Below are positions 7,719 to 17,491 of a DNA stretch of 42,592 nt, piece by piece. The DNA comes from an uncultured bacterium. GTDB lineage: Bacteria > Actinomycetota > Coriobacteriia > Coriobacteriales > Coriobacteriaceae. The stretch is from NCBI GenBank assembly GCA_905216175.1, contig CAJMSV010000005.1, positions 1 to 42,592 of the forward strand. Reading direction: 5' to 3'. Both the position numbers and the translations under genes were made by a program. Position 1 is the stretch's first letter. Every line of letters begins with the position of its first letter. The notes beneath the pieces were generated by a model. It searched no databases, was not told where the DNA came from, and saw only the letters and a program-made list of their open reading frames with translations.

Positions 7719-8294
7719 ATGTCCACGTCACAAAGCCAGAAAAAAGAAGCCATCGCCCAGGCGGCCGAGCAGGAGCTCACATCGCTTGCGGTCCGTGGCG
7801 TGCGTATCGCGGGCAACGCATGCTCGCCGATCGTGCTGGTCAAAGGCGATTTGGACGAGGCCGAGCGTTCGGGTGGCGAGCTTGCCGCCGGCCCGGATGG
7901 CGCGGCGTTGCGCAAGGCGCTTGGGGCCATCGGCTACGCGCCCGAGGATTTTTGCGTGCTGGCAAGCGTCGCCGGCGTGGGTGACGGAGCGGTCGCGGTG
8001 GGCGAGACTCTGCCGTGCGAGCTGTTCCGCGAGGCGCTTGAGGCCTTGGACCCCGAGGCGGTGCTACTGCTCGACAACAACGCGGCTGACGCCATGCGCG
8101 AGACCTACGCCGATATGCTCGTGGCGATCGATGACTTCGACACCGCCATGCTCAAGCCCGGCTTGGTCGCCCATGTGCAGGGTCGCCGCGTGCTCGCGCT
8201 CGCCGGTATTGCGACGGCGCTCACTGACAAAGCCGCCAAGCAGAGCATGTGGGCATACATCAAGCAGCTGACCCCGGCGGCCGCTCCGCTGTAG
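7719..8294 (+). CDS. Conserved hypothetical protein, possibly uracil-DNA glycosylase-like fold
   Basis: This 191-residue soluble protein was not firmly recognised. The pattern of a short strand (PIVLVKGDL), GPDGAALRKALGAIGYAPED, LDPEAVLLLDNNAAD and a late RVLALAGI strand resembles uracil-DNA glycosylase-superfamily proteins. The catalytic motifs that would prove enzymatic function cannot be identified, so the relation is tentative. ATG at 7719 has GGAG upstream; a longer frame begins ten codons earlier. It is divergent from trxA and convergent with the sensor kinase. Confidence 0.7.
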   Translation: MSTSQSQKKEAIAQAAEQELTSLAVRGVRIAGNACSPIVLVKGDLDEAERSGGELAAGPDGAALRKALGAIGYAPEDFCVLASVAGVGDGAVAVGETLPCELFREALEALDPEAVLLLDNNAADAMRETYADMLVAIDDFDTAMLKPGLVAHVQGRRVLALAGIATALTDKAAKQSMWAYIKQLTPAAAPL

Positions 8295-8354
8295 CGGACC
8301 GGAGCCGGTAAGACGGCCCTGACGGGTCGAGCGCGGCGCCGGCTTATCGCGTCC

Positions 8355-9632
8355 CTACATCACAGCGCGCAGCTCAAACCGATCGCCGTTAATGCGGAAC
8401 TGACAGTTGCCGTTCATGCGCTCCACGGCAAGTTTGATGCTCTTGGTGCCAAAGCCGTGGCCCGCATGCCGGGTCACGGGCATGCCGTCGACCATGCGCG
8501 GCGCGCGGTCAAACGTGTTGGAAACTAACAGCAGCAGCTGGCCGTCCTCTAATCGCAGGTCAAAGTCGACGAATCGCTTTCCTTGGGGTGCGGCGCTTGC
8601 GGCGGTGATAGCGTTTTCCAAGGCATTTGAGAGCACGCTAAACAGGTCGGCGTCACCTACGTGGATGGTTTCGGGTACGGCGGCGCGCAGGTTGGCGGTA
8701 ATGCCGTTTCTATTGATATCCGAGTTAAATGACGAAAGCGCGATGTTTACGGTCTCGTTGGCACAGAAGCGGCGTACGGCGGTGCGGTCGCCGGCTTCGC
8801 AGAGTTCGTCGATGCGTTTGAGCACCTCGTCGGTGTGGCCCTCCTCAATTAAAGCGGCCAGGCCGCGTAGGAAGTGGCGCATATCGTGGCGAAGAATCGA
8901 CAGCTCGCGCCCAGATTGACGCCAGGCCTCGAGCTCTTTAATGGCGGCGCTGTCGCGGGTTTCGAGCATCCAGCGCTCTCGCTCGGCGGTTTCCTTTTCT
9001 TCGTATTCGCGCAGGTAAACGGCAAGAAACATAAGATAGAAGGCACAGAGCGCAAATGCCAAAAACTCAACCGTCACCACCGAGCCCGAGTGGAACAGCG
9101 TGGTGTAGACGTTGGTGGCATAGTCAAAGACGTAATAGACGAGCGGCAGGATTAAAAGGATGCCCAGCTCGGTGGTGCTTTTAATCGCCAAGCGCGGACC
9201 GATGTCGCCGGCCCAATGCAACAGGACGGCAAAGACGGCGAGTGTGGTCGCAATACGCGCCAGATAGTACGCGATCTGCGAATCGGTTGCGGCAAAGGCG
9301 GCGATGCCCATCCAATTGCTGAACTGGCAGCTCAGATAGGCGCTGGTAATGCCGAGCACGGCAAGCAGCGGGCTCAGGCGGTAGCGCGCGCACAAATAGA
9401 TGACGAGCGGCAGATGCACGACGAGCGGATATACCTGGCGGGCGAAAAGTTCGCCGCCGACGGCATTGGCGAGGCCAAATGCGCATCCGGTTACGGCACC
9501 GACCAGCACCAGTTCAAGCGCATGACGCCGGTTGATCTCGATACCGCACAGCGCCGCCGAGGCAAAGATGCCAAAGAGTAGCGTTGTGGCGTGGTGGATT
9601 GCCCAAAGGACCATTTCGACCGAGGAGGCCAT
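8355..9632 (-). CDS. AgrC/ComD-like sensor histidine kinase (GHKL ATPase)
   Basis: This 425-residue membrane kinase has about six membrane segments in residues 8-205, then a coiled-coil linker and a kinase core. The H-box is LRHDMRHFLRGL with H249; the N-box is LSNALENAI (N336, N340); the G-box is GHGFGTKSI. This set-up is that of the HPK10 kinases that sense peptides (AgrC, ComD, VirS). Its ATG overlaps the stop of the response regulator by one base (TGATG), with GGGAGG upstream, so the two are coupled. No AgrB, AgrD or other peptide gene is next to it, so the signal is unknown. Confidence 0.9.
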   Translation of the reverse strand: MASSVEMVLWAIHHATTLLFGIFASAALCGIEINRRHALELVLVGAVTGCAFGLANAVGGELFARQVYPLVVHLPLVIYLCARYRLSPLLAVLGITSAYLSCQFSNWMGIAAFAATDSQIAYYLARIATTLAVFAVLLHWAGDIGPRLAIKSTTELGILLILPLVYYVFDYATNVYTTLFHSGSVVTVEFLAFALCAFYLMFLAVYLREYEEKETAERERWMLETRDSAAIKELEAWRQSGRELSILRHDMRHFLRGLAALIEEGHTDEVLKRIDELCEAGDRTAVRRFCANETVNIALSSFNSDINRNGITANLRAAVPETIHVGDADLFSVLSNALENAITAASAAPQGKRFVDFDLRLEDGQLLLLVSNTFDRAPRMVDGMPVTRHAGHGFGTKSIKLAVERMNGNCQFRINGDRFELRAVM

Positions 9633-10354
9633 CAGCGCCTCCCACCCTCAAAGCGCACCGCAAAGTAGGCGTCTTGGAATCCCTGCTTGCAGCTGCGCGA
9701 AAGCGGGATGCACGCGCCCGAGCGCATGACGATGTCCGTGCGGCCAAAGTGATCGATATTGCGCAGGTTGACCTGGTAGCTGCGGTGGCATTTAAAGAAG
9801 GTGGCATTTTGCGCCAAACGGTCCTCGACGCTGCGGAATGACTCGAGTGCCTCGATATCGCGTCCGTCGCGCAGGTGGAAGACCACGTGCTTGTTGCGCG
9901 CCTCGGCATATTCGATGTCGGACAGGCGCAGGGCGTGGTAACCAAAGGACGTTTTGATCACGAGCTCGTCGGTTGCCGGCGGGCGCATGCTCGAAAGCTC
10001 GTCGAGTAGCTGTGCCAGGCGTTCGTAAGACACGGGCTTGAGCAGATAGTCGAAGGCGCGGACCTCGTAGGACTCCAGTGCAAACTCGGGCGATGAAGTG
10101 AGAAACACCAGGCGCACGGCGGTGTCGGCCTGGCGCAATTCGCGCGCGGTGTCCATGCCGTTGACGAGCGGCATGATCATGTCGAGCAAGATGATGTCGG
10201 CGCGCGATGCGGCATGGCGGGCCAGCAGGTCCTCGCCGCGCGTGACGAGCGCAACATCGACCGCCGTGCCCGTCTCGGTCGACCAACGGTCGATCATCCG
10301 GTGCAGTCTATCTAGAAAAGCGACATCATCGTCGCAGGCAATAATCTTGAGCAT
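9632..10354 (-). CDS. LytTR-family response regulator (AgrA-like)
   Basis: This 240-residue protein has a receiver domain at about 1-120 and a LytTR DNA-binding domain at about 135-235. Receiver residues are D8-D10, the phospho-acceptor D58 in LLDMIMP, T/S in FLTSS, and the lysine in YLLKPVS. The C-terminal half carries the LytTR-type FFKCHRSYQVNLRNI segment. ATG at 10354 has a GGGGG-type site; a longer frame adds 29 residues without one. It is the first gene of a two-gene operon with the sensor kinase. The regulated genes are not evident. Confidence 0.92.
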   Translation of the reverse strand: MLKIIACDDDVAFLDRLHRMIDRWSTETGTAVDVALVTRGEDLLARHAASRADIILLDMIMPLVNGMDTARELRQADTAVRLVFLTSSPEFALESYEVRAFDYLLKPVSYERLAQLLDELSSMRPPATDELVIKTSFGYHALRLSDIEYAEARNKHVVFHLRDGRDIEALESFRSVEDRLAQNATFFKCHRSYQVNLRNIDHFGRTDIVMRSGACIPLSRSCKQGFQDAYFAVRFEGGRR

Positions 10355-10562
10355 TCTGGGCCCCCTTAGTAGTTCGATTTTGCCACATTGGGTGCGGACC
10401 GCTCGCGGAGGCGTGTCCCATTTGCGCCCCACGTCGTGCAACTCGCGCCGAGCGGTATTGCGGTGGCGAAAGATGCCTCCTGCGCTATCGAGAGCTCGGC
10501 TATCCTCAGCTTGCCAGTTCGAAAATGGACCTGCCGCATGATTGAATCTTTATTTCAACTTT

Positions 10563-10612
10563 ACACCTAGGTTTACAGCTGTCTTGTCAGCTGTAAACCT
10601 AGGTGTCATACT
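10563..10612 (+). promoter_or_regulatory. nadA promoter overlapped by a 19-bp-armed perfect palindrome (likely NiaR operator)
   Basis: Arms at 10563-10581 (ACACCTAGGTTTACAGCTG) and 10588-10606 are exact reverse complements around a 6-base centre. A promoter TTGTCA (10584-10589), 17 bases, CATACT (10607-10612) overlaps them, so a bound protein would block RNA polymerase. The operon ends with a NiaR-type repressor gene, which makes NiaR the natural candidate. The rest of the 10355-10562 gap shows nothing clear. Confidence 0.75.
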
Positions 10613-10647
10613 AAAGCCCCAAGATTCGCCAAAAGAGAGGGGCCTTG

Positions 10648-11673
10648 ATGGCACAGAGCGCGAACATGGATGCGTCGGAGCTTGCACGCGATATCGCGGC
10701 CGGCCTAGCATCGGCAACGACGGCAACGGAGCACGCGGCACTGGTGCCCGCAGAGCTCGTCGAGACCATTCAGCAATTAAAAACCCAACGTGACGCGGTG
10801 ATCCTGGCGCACTACTATGTGGCGCCCGAGGTGCAGGCCGTGGCTGATTACGTCGGTGACAGCTTCTACCTGGCAAAGCTTGCCAAGAGCCTACCGCAGC
10901 AGACCATCGTGCTGTGCGGCGTGGAGTTTATGGGCGAGAGCGCCAAACTGCTCAACCCCACCAAGACCGTGCTGCTGCCCGAGCCGGGCGCGGACTGTCC
11001 CATGGCGCACATGGTCAAGCGCGAGACGGTCGACGCGGCGCGCGCCGAGTACGGCGACGACCTGGCCGTGGTGTGCTACGTCAACTCCACGGTCGAGATC
11101 AAGAGCTGGAGCGACGCGTGCGTCACCAGCTCCAACGCCGTCAAGATTGTGTCCGAGCTGCCGCAGCAGCATATTCTGTTCATTCCCGACCAAAACCTGG
11201 GCCGCTTTGTAGCCGAGCAGGTGCCGCAAAAGCACGTCATCCTCAACAACGGCTACTGCCCGCGTCATCACATTATCACCGTCGAGCAGATCGTCGACGC
11301 GCAGGAGGCGCACCCCGACGCGCTCGTGCTGGCGCATCCTGAGTGCAAGGCCGACGTCCTAGCCGAGGCCGACTACATCGGCTCCACCGCCGGCATCATC
11401 AAGTATGCCGAGGAGTCCGACGCGAGCGAGTTCATTATCGTGACGGTCCGCGGCGTGCTCTACGAGCTCGAGCGCCGCTGCCAGGGCACCGGCAAGAAGT
11501 TCTACTTCCCCGCGGTGCAGCCCACCTGCGTCAACATGGACCTCATCACGCTCGAAAAGCTCGTGCGCTGCCTGGAGACGGGCGAGGGTGAGGTGCAGAT
11601 CGGTGTGTCGGACGAGGCTGCCGACCAGGCCAAACTTACGCTCGACCGTATGCTCAAGTACGCAGCGCGCTAG
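10648..11673 (+). CDS. nadA: Quinolinate synthase
   Basis: NadA (341 residues) condenses iminoaspartate from NadB with dihydroxyacetone phosphate to give quinolinate, in the cytosol, using a [4Fe-4S] cluster. The three cluster cysteines are C90 (VLCGVEFMGES), C204 (NGYCPRHH) and C294 (QPTCVNMD). Further signatures are ILAHYYVAPEVQ and LAHPECK. Length matches the family. ATG at 10648 follows GAGAGGGG at good spacing; a TTG one codon earlier is also open. It is the first gene of nadABC-niaR. Confidence 0.96.
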   Translation: MAQSANMDASELARDIAAGLASATTATEHAALVPAELVETIQQLKTQRDAVILAHYYVAPEVQAVADYVGDSFYLAKLAKSLPQQTIVLCGVEFMGESAKLLNPTKTVLLPEPGADCPMAHMVKRETVDAARAEYGDDLAVVCYVNSTVEIKSWSDACVTSSNAVKIVSELPQQHILFIPDQNLGRFVAEQVPQKHVILNNGYCPRHHIITVEQIVDAQEAHPDALVLAHPECKADVLAEADYIGSTAGIIKYAEESDASEFIIVTVRGVLYELERRCQGTGKKFYFPAVQPTCVNMDLITLEKLVRCLETGEGEVQIGVSDEAADQAKLTLDRMLKYAAR

Positions 11674-11676
11674 AAC

Positions 11677-11711
11677 AATGTGGCATGAGGGATGGTCCCT
11701 TATGCCACATT
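11677..11711. repeat. 16-bp intercistronic hairpin between nadA and nadB
   Basis: AATGTGGCATGAGGGA and TCCCTTATGCCACATT pair completely (one G-T) around the loop TGG, three bases after the nadA stop. There is no T-run. It resembles other long hairpins with a GGGA core elsewhere in the window and may be a mobile palindromic repeat that also sets nadA/nadB mRNA stability. Confidence 0.75.
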
Positions 11712-11729
11712 ACAAGGGAGAGGATTCCT

Positions 11730-13106
11730 GTGGAAACCAAACAATACCCCGACATGGAGTGCGACGTCGTCATTGCCGGGTGCGGCGTGGCGGGTCTGTA
11801 CGCGGCCCTCAATCTGCCGACGAGCACGCGCGTGATCATGCTCTCCAAGGGCGCAGTCGATGAGTGCGATTCGATGCTCGCGCAGGGCGGCATCTGCGTG
11901 CTGCCCGAGGGTTCGGACTACGATGCCTTCTTTGAGGACACCATGCACGCCGGCCATTACGAGAACCGCTGCGAGAGCGTCGACATCATGATCCGCTCGA
12001 GCCGCTCGGTCATCAACGACCTGCTAGCGATGGGTGTGGATTTTGAGCGCAAGGCCGACGGTAGCCTCGACTTTACCCGCGAGGGCGCGCACAGCCGTCC
12101 GCGTATTGCCTTCCATGCCGATATCACCGGCAAGGAGATTACGACCAAGCTGCTCCAGGCCGTTCGCAAGCTGGATAACGTGCAGATTTTGGAGCACGTA
12201 GCCATGACCGATATCCTGACGGGCGAGCGTGACGGCGCCACGGTGTGTGCCGGTGTCGTCGCCGTTTCCGTGGACGAGGACAACTCGGTTCGTCCCGCCG
12301 ACGAGCTGACAAATGCCGCCGAGGGCGTGCATGCCGGCGAGCCGTTTAAGATCCATGCCCGCCACACGCTGTGGGCGACGGGCGGTATCGGCGGCGTATA
12401 CGACCATTCGACCAACTACCCGCAGCTCACGGGCGACGCCTGCTACATTGCTCAGGAGCATGGCATTAAGATGGAGCACTTGGACTACGTGCAGATCCAC
12501 CCCACGGGACTGTTTTCGCCGCAGCCGGGCCGCACCTTCCTGATCAGCGAGAGCTGCCGCGGCGAGGGCGCGATTTTGCTCAACGCCGCCGGCGAGCGTT
12601 TTACCGACGAGTTGCAGCCGCGCGACGTTGTCGCCGCCGCCATCCGCGAGCAGATGAAGCAGGACGGTACCGAGCACGAGTGGCTGAGCTTTGCCCCCGT
12701 CGAGCGCGACGTGGTGACCGGGCACTTTGCCAATATCCGCGCGCGCTGCCTGGAGGACGGCCGCGACATCTTGGACGAGCCCATCCCCGTTACGCCCACG
12801 CAGCACTACTTTATGGGCGGCGTGTGGGTCGACAAGGACGGCCGCACCTCGATGCCCGAGCTCTACGCCGCCGGCGAGACGGCCTGCAACGGCGTTCACG
12901 GCAAGAACCGCCTTGCATCAAACAGCCTGCTCGAGGCTTTGGTCTGGGGTCGTCGCGCCGCGTGGTATATGCGTACCGGCGAGTCGCTGGCCGTGGAGCA
13001 GGCGGGCGATCCCGCGCTCGATGGCCGTCATCGCGCCCTGAGCGCCGACACCCTGGCAATCGATGATTTGGCCCGTGCCGCCGGCACGCAGGCCGTGGAG
13101 GAGTAG
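11730..13106 (+). CDS. nadB: L-aspartate oxidase (short form)
   Basis: NadB (458 residues) is an FAD enzyme that oxidises L-aspartate to iminoaspartate for NadA. The dinucleotide fold is DVVIAGCGVAGLYAALNL. The active-site region includes HSRPRIAFHADITGKEI and, later, RLASNSLLEALVWGRRAA, typical of the NadB/SdhA/FrdA family. It is shorter than the 540-residue E. coli enzyme, with most of the C-terminal helical domain reduced. The start is GTG at 11730 with GGGAGAGG upstream. It lies between nadA and nadC. Confidence 0.94.
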   Translation: METKQYPDMECDVVIAGCGVAGLYAALNLPTSTRVIMLSKGAVDECDSMLAQGGICVLPEGSDYDAFFEDTMHAGHYENRCESVDIMIRSSRSVINDLLAMGVDFERKADGSLDFTREGAHSRPRIAFHADITGKEITTKLLQAVRKLDNVQILEHVAMTDILTGERDGATVCAGVVAVSVDEDNSVRPADELTNAAEGVHAGEPFKIHARHTLWATGGIGGVYDHSTNYPQLTGDACYIAQEHGIKMEHLDYVQIHPTGLFSPQPGRTFLISESCRGEGAILLNAAGERFTDELQPRDVVAAAIREQMKQDGTEHEWLSFAPVERDVVTGHFANIRARCLEDGRDILDEPIPVTPTQHYFMGGVWVDKDGRTSMPELYAAGETACNGVHGKNRLASNSLLEALVWGRRAAWYMRTGESLAVEQAGDPALDGRHRALSADTLAIDDLARAAGTQAVEE

Positions 13107-13109
13107 ACC

Positions 13110-13970
13110 ATGAATCCCATTACCATGAAGCTCGTCGTCGATGATCTGATTCTGCAGGCTCTGCGCGAGGACATTACGTTTGAGGACGTGAGCACGGCGA
13201 GCGTGTGCCCCACGGCGCGTCCCGCCACGGTGGAGCTTATCGCCAAGGCCGACGGCATCATCGCCGGCTTGGATGTGTTTGCCCGCACCTTTGAGCTGCT
13301 GGATTCGCAGAGCTCGGTGCTGCTCGACGTTGCCGATGGCGACGAGGTGCATGCCGGCGACCATGTGGGTCAGGTGCGCGGCGATGCGCGCGTGCTGCTT
13401 TCGGGTGAGCGCGTGGCGCTCAACTACCTGCAGCGCATGAGCGGCATCGCTACCTATACGCACAGCATGGCCGCGGCGCTCGAGGGAACCAAGACCGTGC
13501 TCGTCGACACGCGCAAGACCACACCGGGCATGCGCGTGTTTGAGAAGGCGGCGGTCGAGATCGGCGGCGGCAGCAACCACCGCTACAACCTGTCGACGGC
13601 CGTCATGCTCAAGGACAACCACATCGATGCCGCCGGTGGCGTGACGCGTGCGATCGAGATGGCGCGCGCCCATGCATCGTTTACCACGACGGTCGAGATC
13701 GAGTGCGAGAACCTGGACATGGTGCGCGAGGCCGTGGAGGCCGGCGCCGATATCATCATGTTCGACAACATGACCCATGACGACATGGCCGCCGCCATAG
13801 AGCTTATCGCCGGTCGCGCCAAGACCGAGTGCTCGGGCAACGTGGATGCCAGCAATATCCGCGCGCTCGCCGACCTGGGCGTTGACTTTATTAGCTCGGG
13901 CGCCCTGACGCACTCCGCGCCGATCCTCGACCTCTCGCTTAAGCACCTGCGTCTGCTGGACGGTAAATAA
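13110..13970 (+). CDS. nadC: Nicotinate-nucleotide pyrophosphorylase (carboxylating)
   Basis: NadC (286 residues) makes nicotinate mononucleotide from quinolinate and phosphoribosyl pyrophosphate. Family signatures are LLSGERVALNYLQRMSGIATYT, DTRKTTPGMR, GGGSNHRYNLS, MLKDNH and the late FISSGALTHSAP. The start ATG lies three bases after the nadB stop with GGAGGAG just before it. The TAA stop overlaps the niaR ATG (TAATG). Confidence 0.97.
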   Translation: MNPITMKLVVDDLILQALREDITFEDVSTASVCPTARPATVELIAKADGIIAGLDVFARTFELLDSQSSVLLDVADGDEVHAGDHVGQVRGDARVLLSGERVALNYLQRMSGIATYTHSMAAALEGTKTVLVDTRKTTPGMRVFEKAAVEIGGGSNHRYNLSTAVMLKDNHIDAAGGVTRAIEMARAHASFTTTVEIECENLDMVREAVEAGADIIMFDNMTHDDMAAAIELIAGRAKTECSGNVDASNIRALADLGVDFISSGALTHSAPILDLSLKHLRLLDGK

Positions 13971-14515
13971 TGGACGCCCGCGAGCGTCGCCGTGCCATAA
14001 TGGGCGTGCTCGAGCGAGCCAAAGACCCCGTCTCCGGCAGCGCGCTTGCCCGCGAGGTTGGCGTGAGCCGCCAGGTCGTGGTGCAGGACATCGCCCTGCT
14101 GCGCGCCGATGGGCACGATATCGTGGCGACCAACCGCGGCTACGAGCTGCAGGAAGCCGCGAGTAGCCCCGCCGTGCCCACGCGTCTTGTTAAGGTGCGC
14201 CACAGTGTGGAGCAGGCGGGCGACGAGCTTACGAGTATCGTCGACGCGGGTGGCGCCGTGCTCAACGTGATCGTCAACCATCGTGTGTACGGCAAGATCA
14301 CGGCCGACCTGGACATCCGCAACCGCCGCGATGTCGAGCGCTATCTGCGCGATATCGAGAGCGGCAAGAGCTTTCCGCTGCTAACGGTGACCAGCGGCTA
14401 CCACTTCCATCGTATCGACGCGGAGGATGAGCAAACCCTCGACGAGATCGAGGCGATGCTCAAGGAGAAAGGCTACCTAGCAGACCTGATGCCCTACGAG
14501 GACGATCTATCGTAG
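13970..14515 (+). CDS. niaR: NiaR-type niacin-responsive repressor (HTH plus 3H domain)
   Basis: This 181-residue protein has an N-terminal winged helix (about 1-62; GSALAREVGVSRQVVVQDIALLR) and a C-terminal 3H domain. The characteristic histidines appear as H78 (VRHSV), H104 (VNHRVYG) and H145/H147 (GYHFHRI). NiaR proteins repress NAD synthesis or niacin uptake genes when nicotinate is present, with the 3H domain binding metal and ligand. It is translationally coupled to nadC. Its likely target is the palindrome at 10563-10606, giving feedback on its own operon; this link is inferred. Confidence 0.92.
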   Translation: MDARERRRAIMGVLERAKDPVSGSALAREVGVSRQVVVQDIALLRADGHDIVATNRGYELQEAASSPAVPTRLVKVRHSVEQAGDELTSIVDAGGAVLNVIVNHRVYGKITADLDIRNRRDVERYLRDIESGKSFPLLTVTSGYHFHRIDAEDEQTLDEIEAMLKEKGYLADLMPYEDDLS

Positions 14516-14517
14516 CC

Positions 14518-14640
14518 GACGCTGCAAACGCCCCTAAGCGGCAATCTGACGTTCAATCGTCGGTCGCGTACAAAAAGTACGCTTCCCTCCTCTTTCACGC
14601 CACCTTGCTCGCTTAGGGACGTTTTCGCTGACGTGAGCTC
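14518..14640. repeat. Hairpin repeat family, copy after niaR
   Basis: Outer arms at 14528-14540 and 14610-14622 pair at 12 of 13 positions (core CCCTAAGCG/CGCTTAGGG), with an inner GCGTAC-AAAAA-GTACGC hairpin. It shares GCCGACGCTGC, CAAT, TTCAA and TTTCACGCCACCTTG-like words in the same order with 19925-20045, but its outer stem has different, compensating bases. Confidence 0.65.
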
Positions 14641-14673
14641 AACCTGCGACGGCGCCAAATTAGTTATCCACAC

Positions 14674-14714
14674 AAAAAAGGAGGCCTCCGCGGCGATGCG
14701 GAGGCCTCCTTTTT
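14674..14714. terminator. Bidirectional terminator between niaR and ferredoxin genes
   Basis: AAAAAAGGAGGCCTCCGC pairs perfectly with its reverse complement around the loop GGCGAT, ending in a T-run on both strands. It lies between convergent genes and can serve both. Confidence 0.93.
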
Positions 14715-14753
14715 GTGCACGGTGTACTTTTGAGTGTGCAAGTGGGGGAGTTG

Positions 14754-14939
14754 TTACTCCTCGACGATCTCGGTGATCGCGCCAGCGGGGCAAGCGTCCT
14801 GGCAAGCGCCACAGGCGACGCAGGAGTCCTCGTCAGCGACGGTAGCGACGTCCTGGAGCTCCAGAACGCCAGCGGGGCAGGAGTCGACGCAAACGCCACA
14901 AGCGATGCACTCGTCGGCATCAATTACGGGATGAGCCAT
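14754..14939 (-). CDS. 2[4Fe-4S] ferredoxin
   Basis: This 61-residue soluble electron carrier has two cluster motifs: C11-C14-C17-C21 (CIACGVCVDSCPAG) and C40-C43-C46-C50 (CVACGACQDACPAG). These fit a low-potential clostridial-type ferredoxin. The internal symmetry shows the usual gene duplication. ATG at 14939 has GAGG upstream; a longer frame of 22 residues lacks the family start. It is monocistronic. Redox partners cannot be told from the context. Confidence 0.95.
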   Translation of the reverse strand: MAHPVIDADECIACGVCVDSCPAGVLELQDVATVADEDSCVACGACQDACPAGAITEIVEE

Positions 14940-15163
14940 GGTAGTTTCCTCTCTGTTGACCGACGCTACAGGCGATGCGCGCCGGTTTGATTCGGGCAAA
15001 AACATACCACGGGAGCGACCGTTTGCAATACCCTCTGGCCGGCATCTTCATACCGTTCGCCGAGTATGCCAAGGTTTACTAAAAAACGCGCAGGTGGGGC
15101 CGCTGAGCTGCGCAAATGTTAGCTAAAGGTGACTTGAAATATTGAGCTATTGAGCGCGCCTGC

Positions 15164-15334
15164 GGAAAGGGCATCCCGTTATTTGGCCGAAAACCGGGTT
15201 GCAGTTTCCGGTTGGGCCCGCTAGCGGAAACTGCGACCCGGTATCAGCTCTCAAAACGGGATACGGTTTCCGGTTGAGCCTTCAGACGGAAACCGCGGCC
15301 CGGAATCCACGCTCAAAACGGGACGAGCTTTCCG
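15164..15334. repeat. Six-unit alternating-orientation repeat array B
   Basis: Six copies of the same unit as in array A (148-320) lie at about 15164-15180 (+), 15193-15211 (-), 15226-15241 (+), 15256-15273 (-), 15288-15303 (+) and 15318-15334 (-). Unit order, orientation and spacer lengths match array A, while the unit cores have diverged. It lies in the divergent gap between ferredoxin and dnaK, and no gene is visible there. The stretch 15335-15460 shows nothing clear. Confidence 0.8.
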
Positions 15335-15460
15335 CAAGGCAGCCCCAGGCACCCTCGGACCCAAGCCTCAGCCATCTCTACATAGATCTCGATAGATTTG
15401 CCTAGAACTCAAACAGCGCATCTACCTGCGCATTTAAGAACCTAAACTCTCGGCAATAAG

Positions 15461-15495
15461 AAATCTTATATGAATTGACTTAGATTTTGTATATT
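15461..15495 (+). promoter_or_regulatory. dnaK promoter/operator element shared with clpB (probable HspR site)
   Basis: AAATCTTATAT, five variable bases and GACTTAGATTT are followed by a TGTATATT -10-like sequence. The same two 11-mers with the same 5-base gap precede clpB at 24162. The outer ends form an imperfect inverted repeat (AATCT/AGATT). HspR, encoded by the last gene of this operon, is the likely ligand. The site is not a close copy of the Streptomyces HAIR consensus. Confidence 0.72.
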
Positions 15496-15596
15496 CCGGC
15501 CCATAAGGGGATACACTACATCCTGAAAGACAAGCCGAAACACCGCTCGGCAGACCGCCGAGTCGGTGCAAACGCACAAGAGAGAGGGAATTTCTA

Positions 15597-17489
<1,893 letters not shown>

Positions 17490-17491
17490 TC

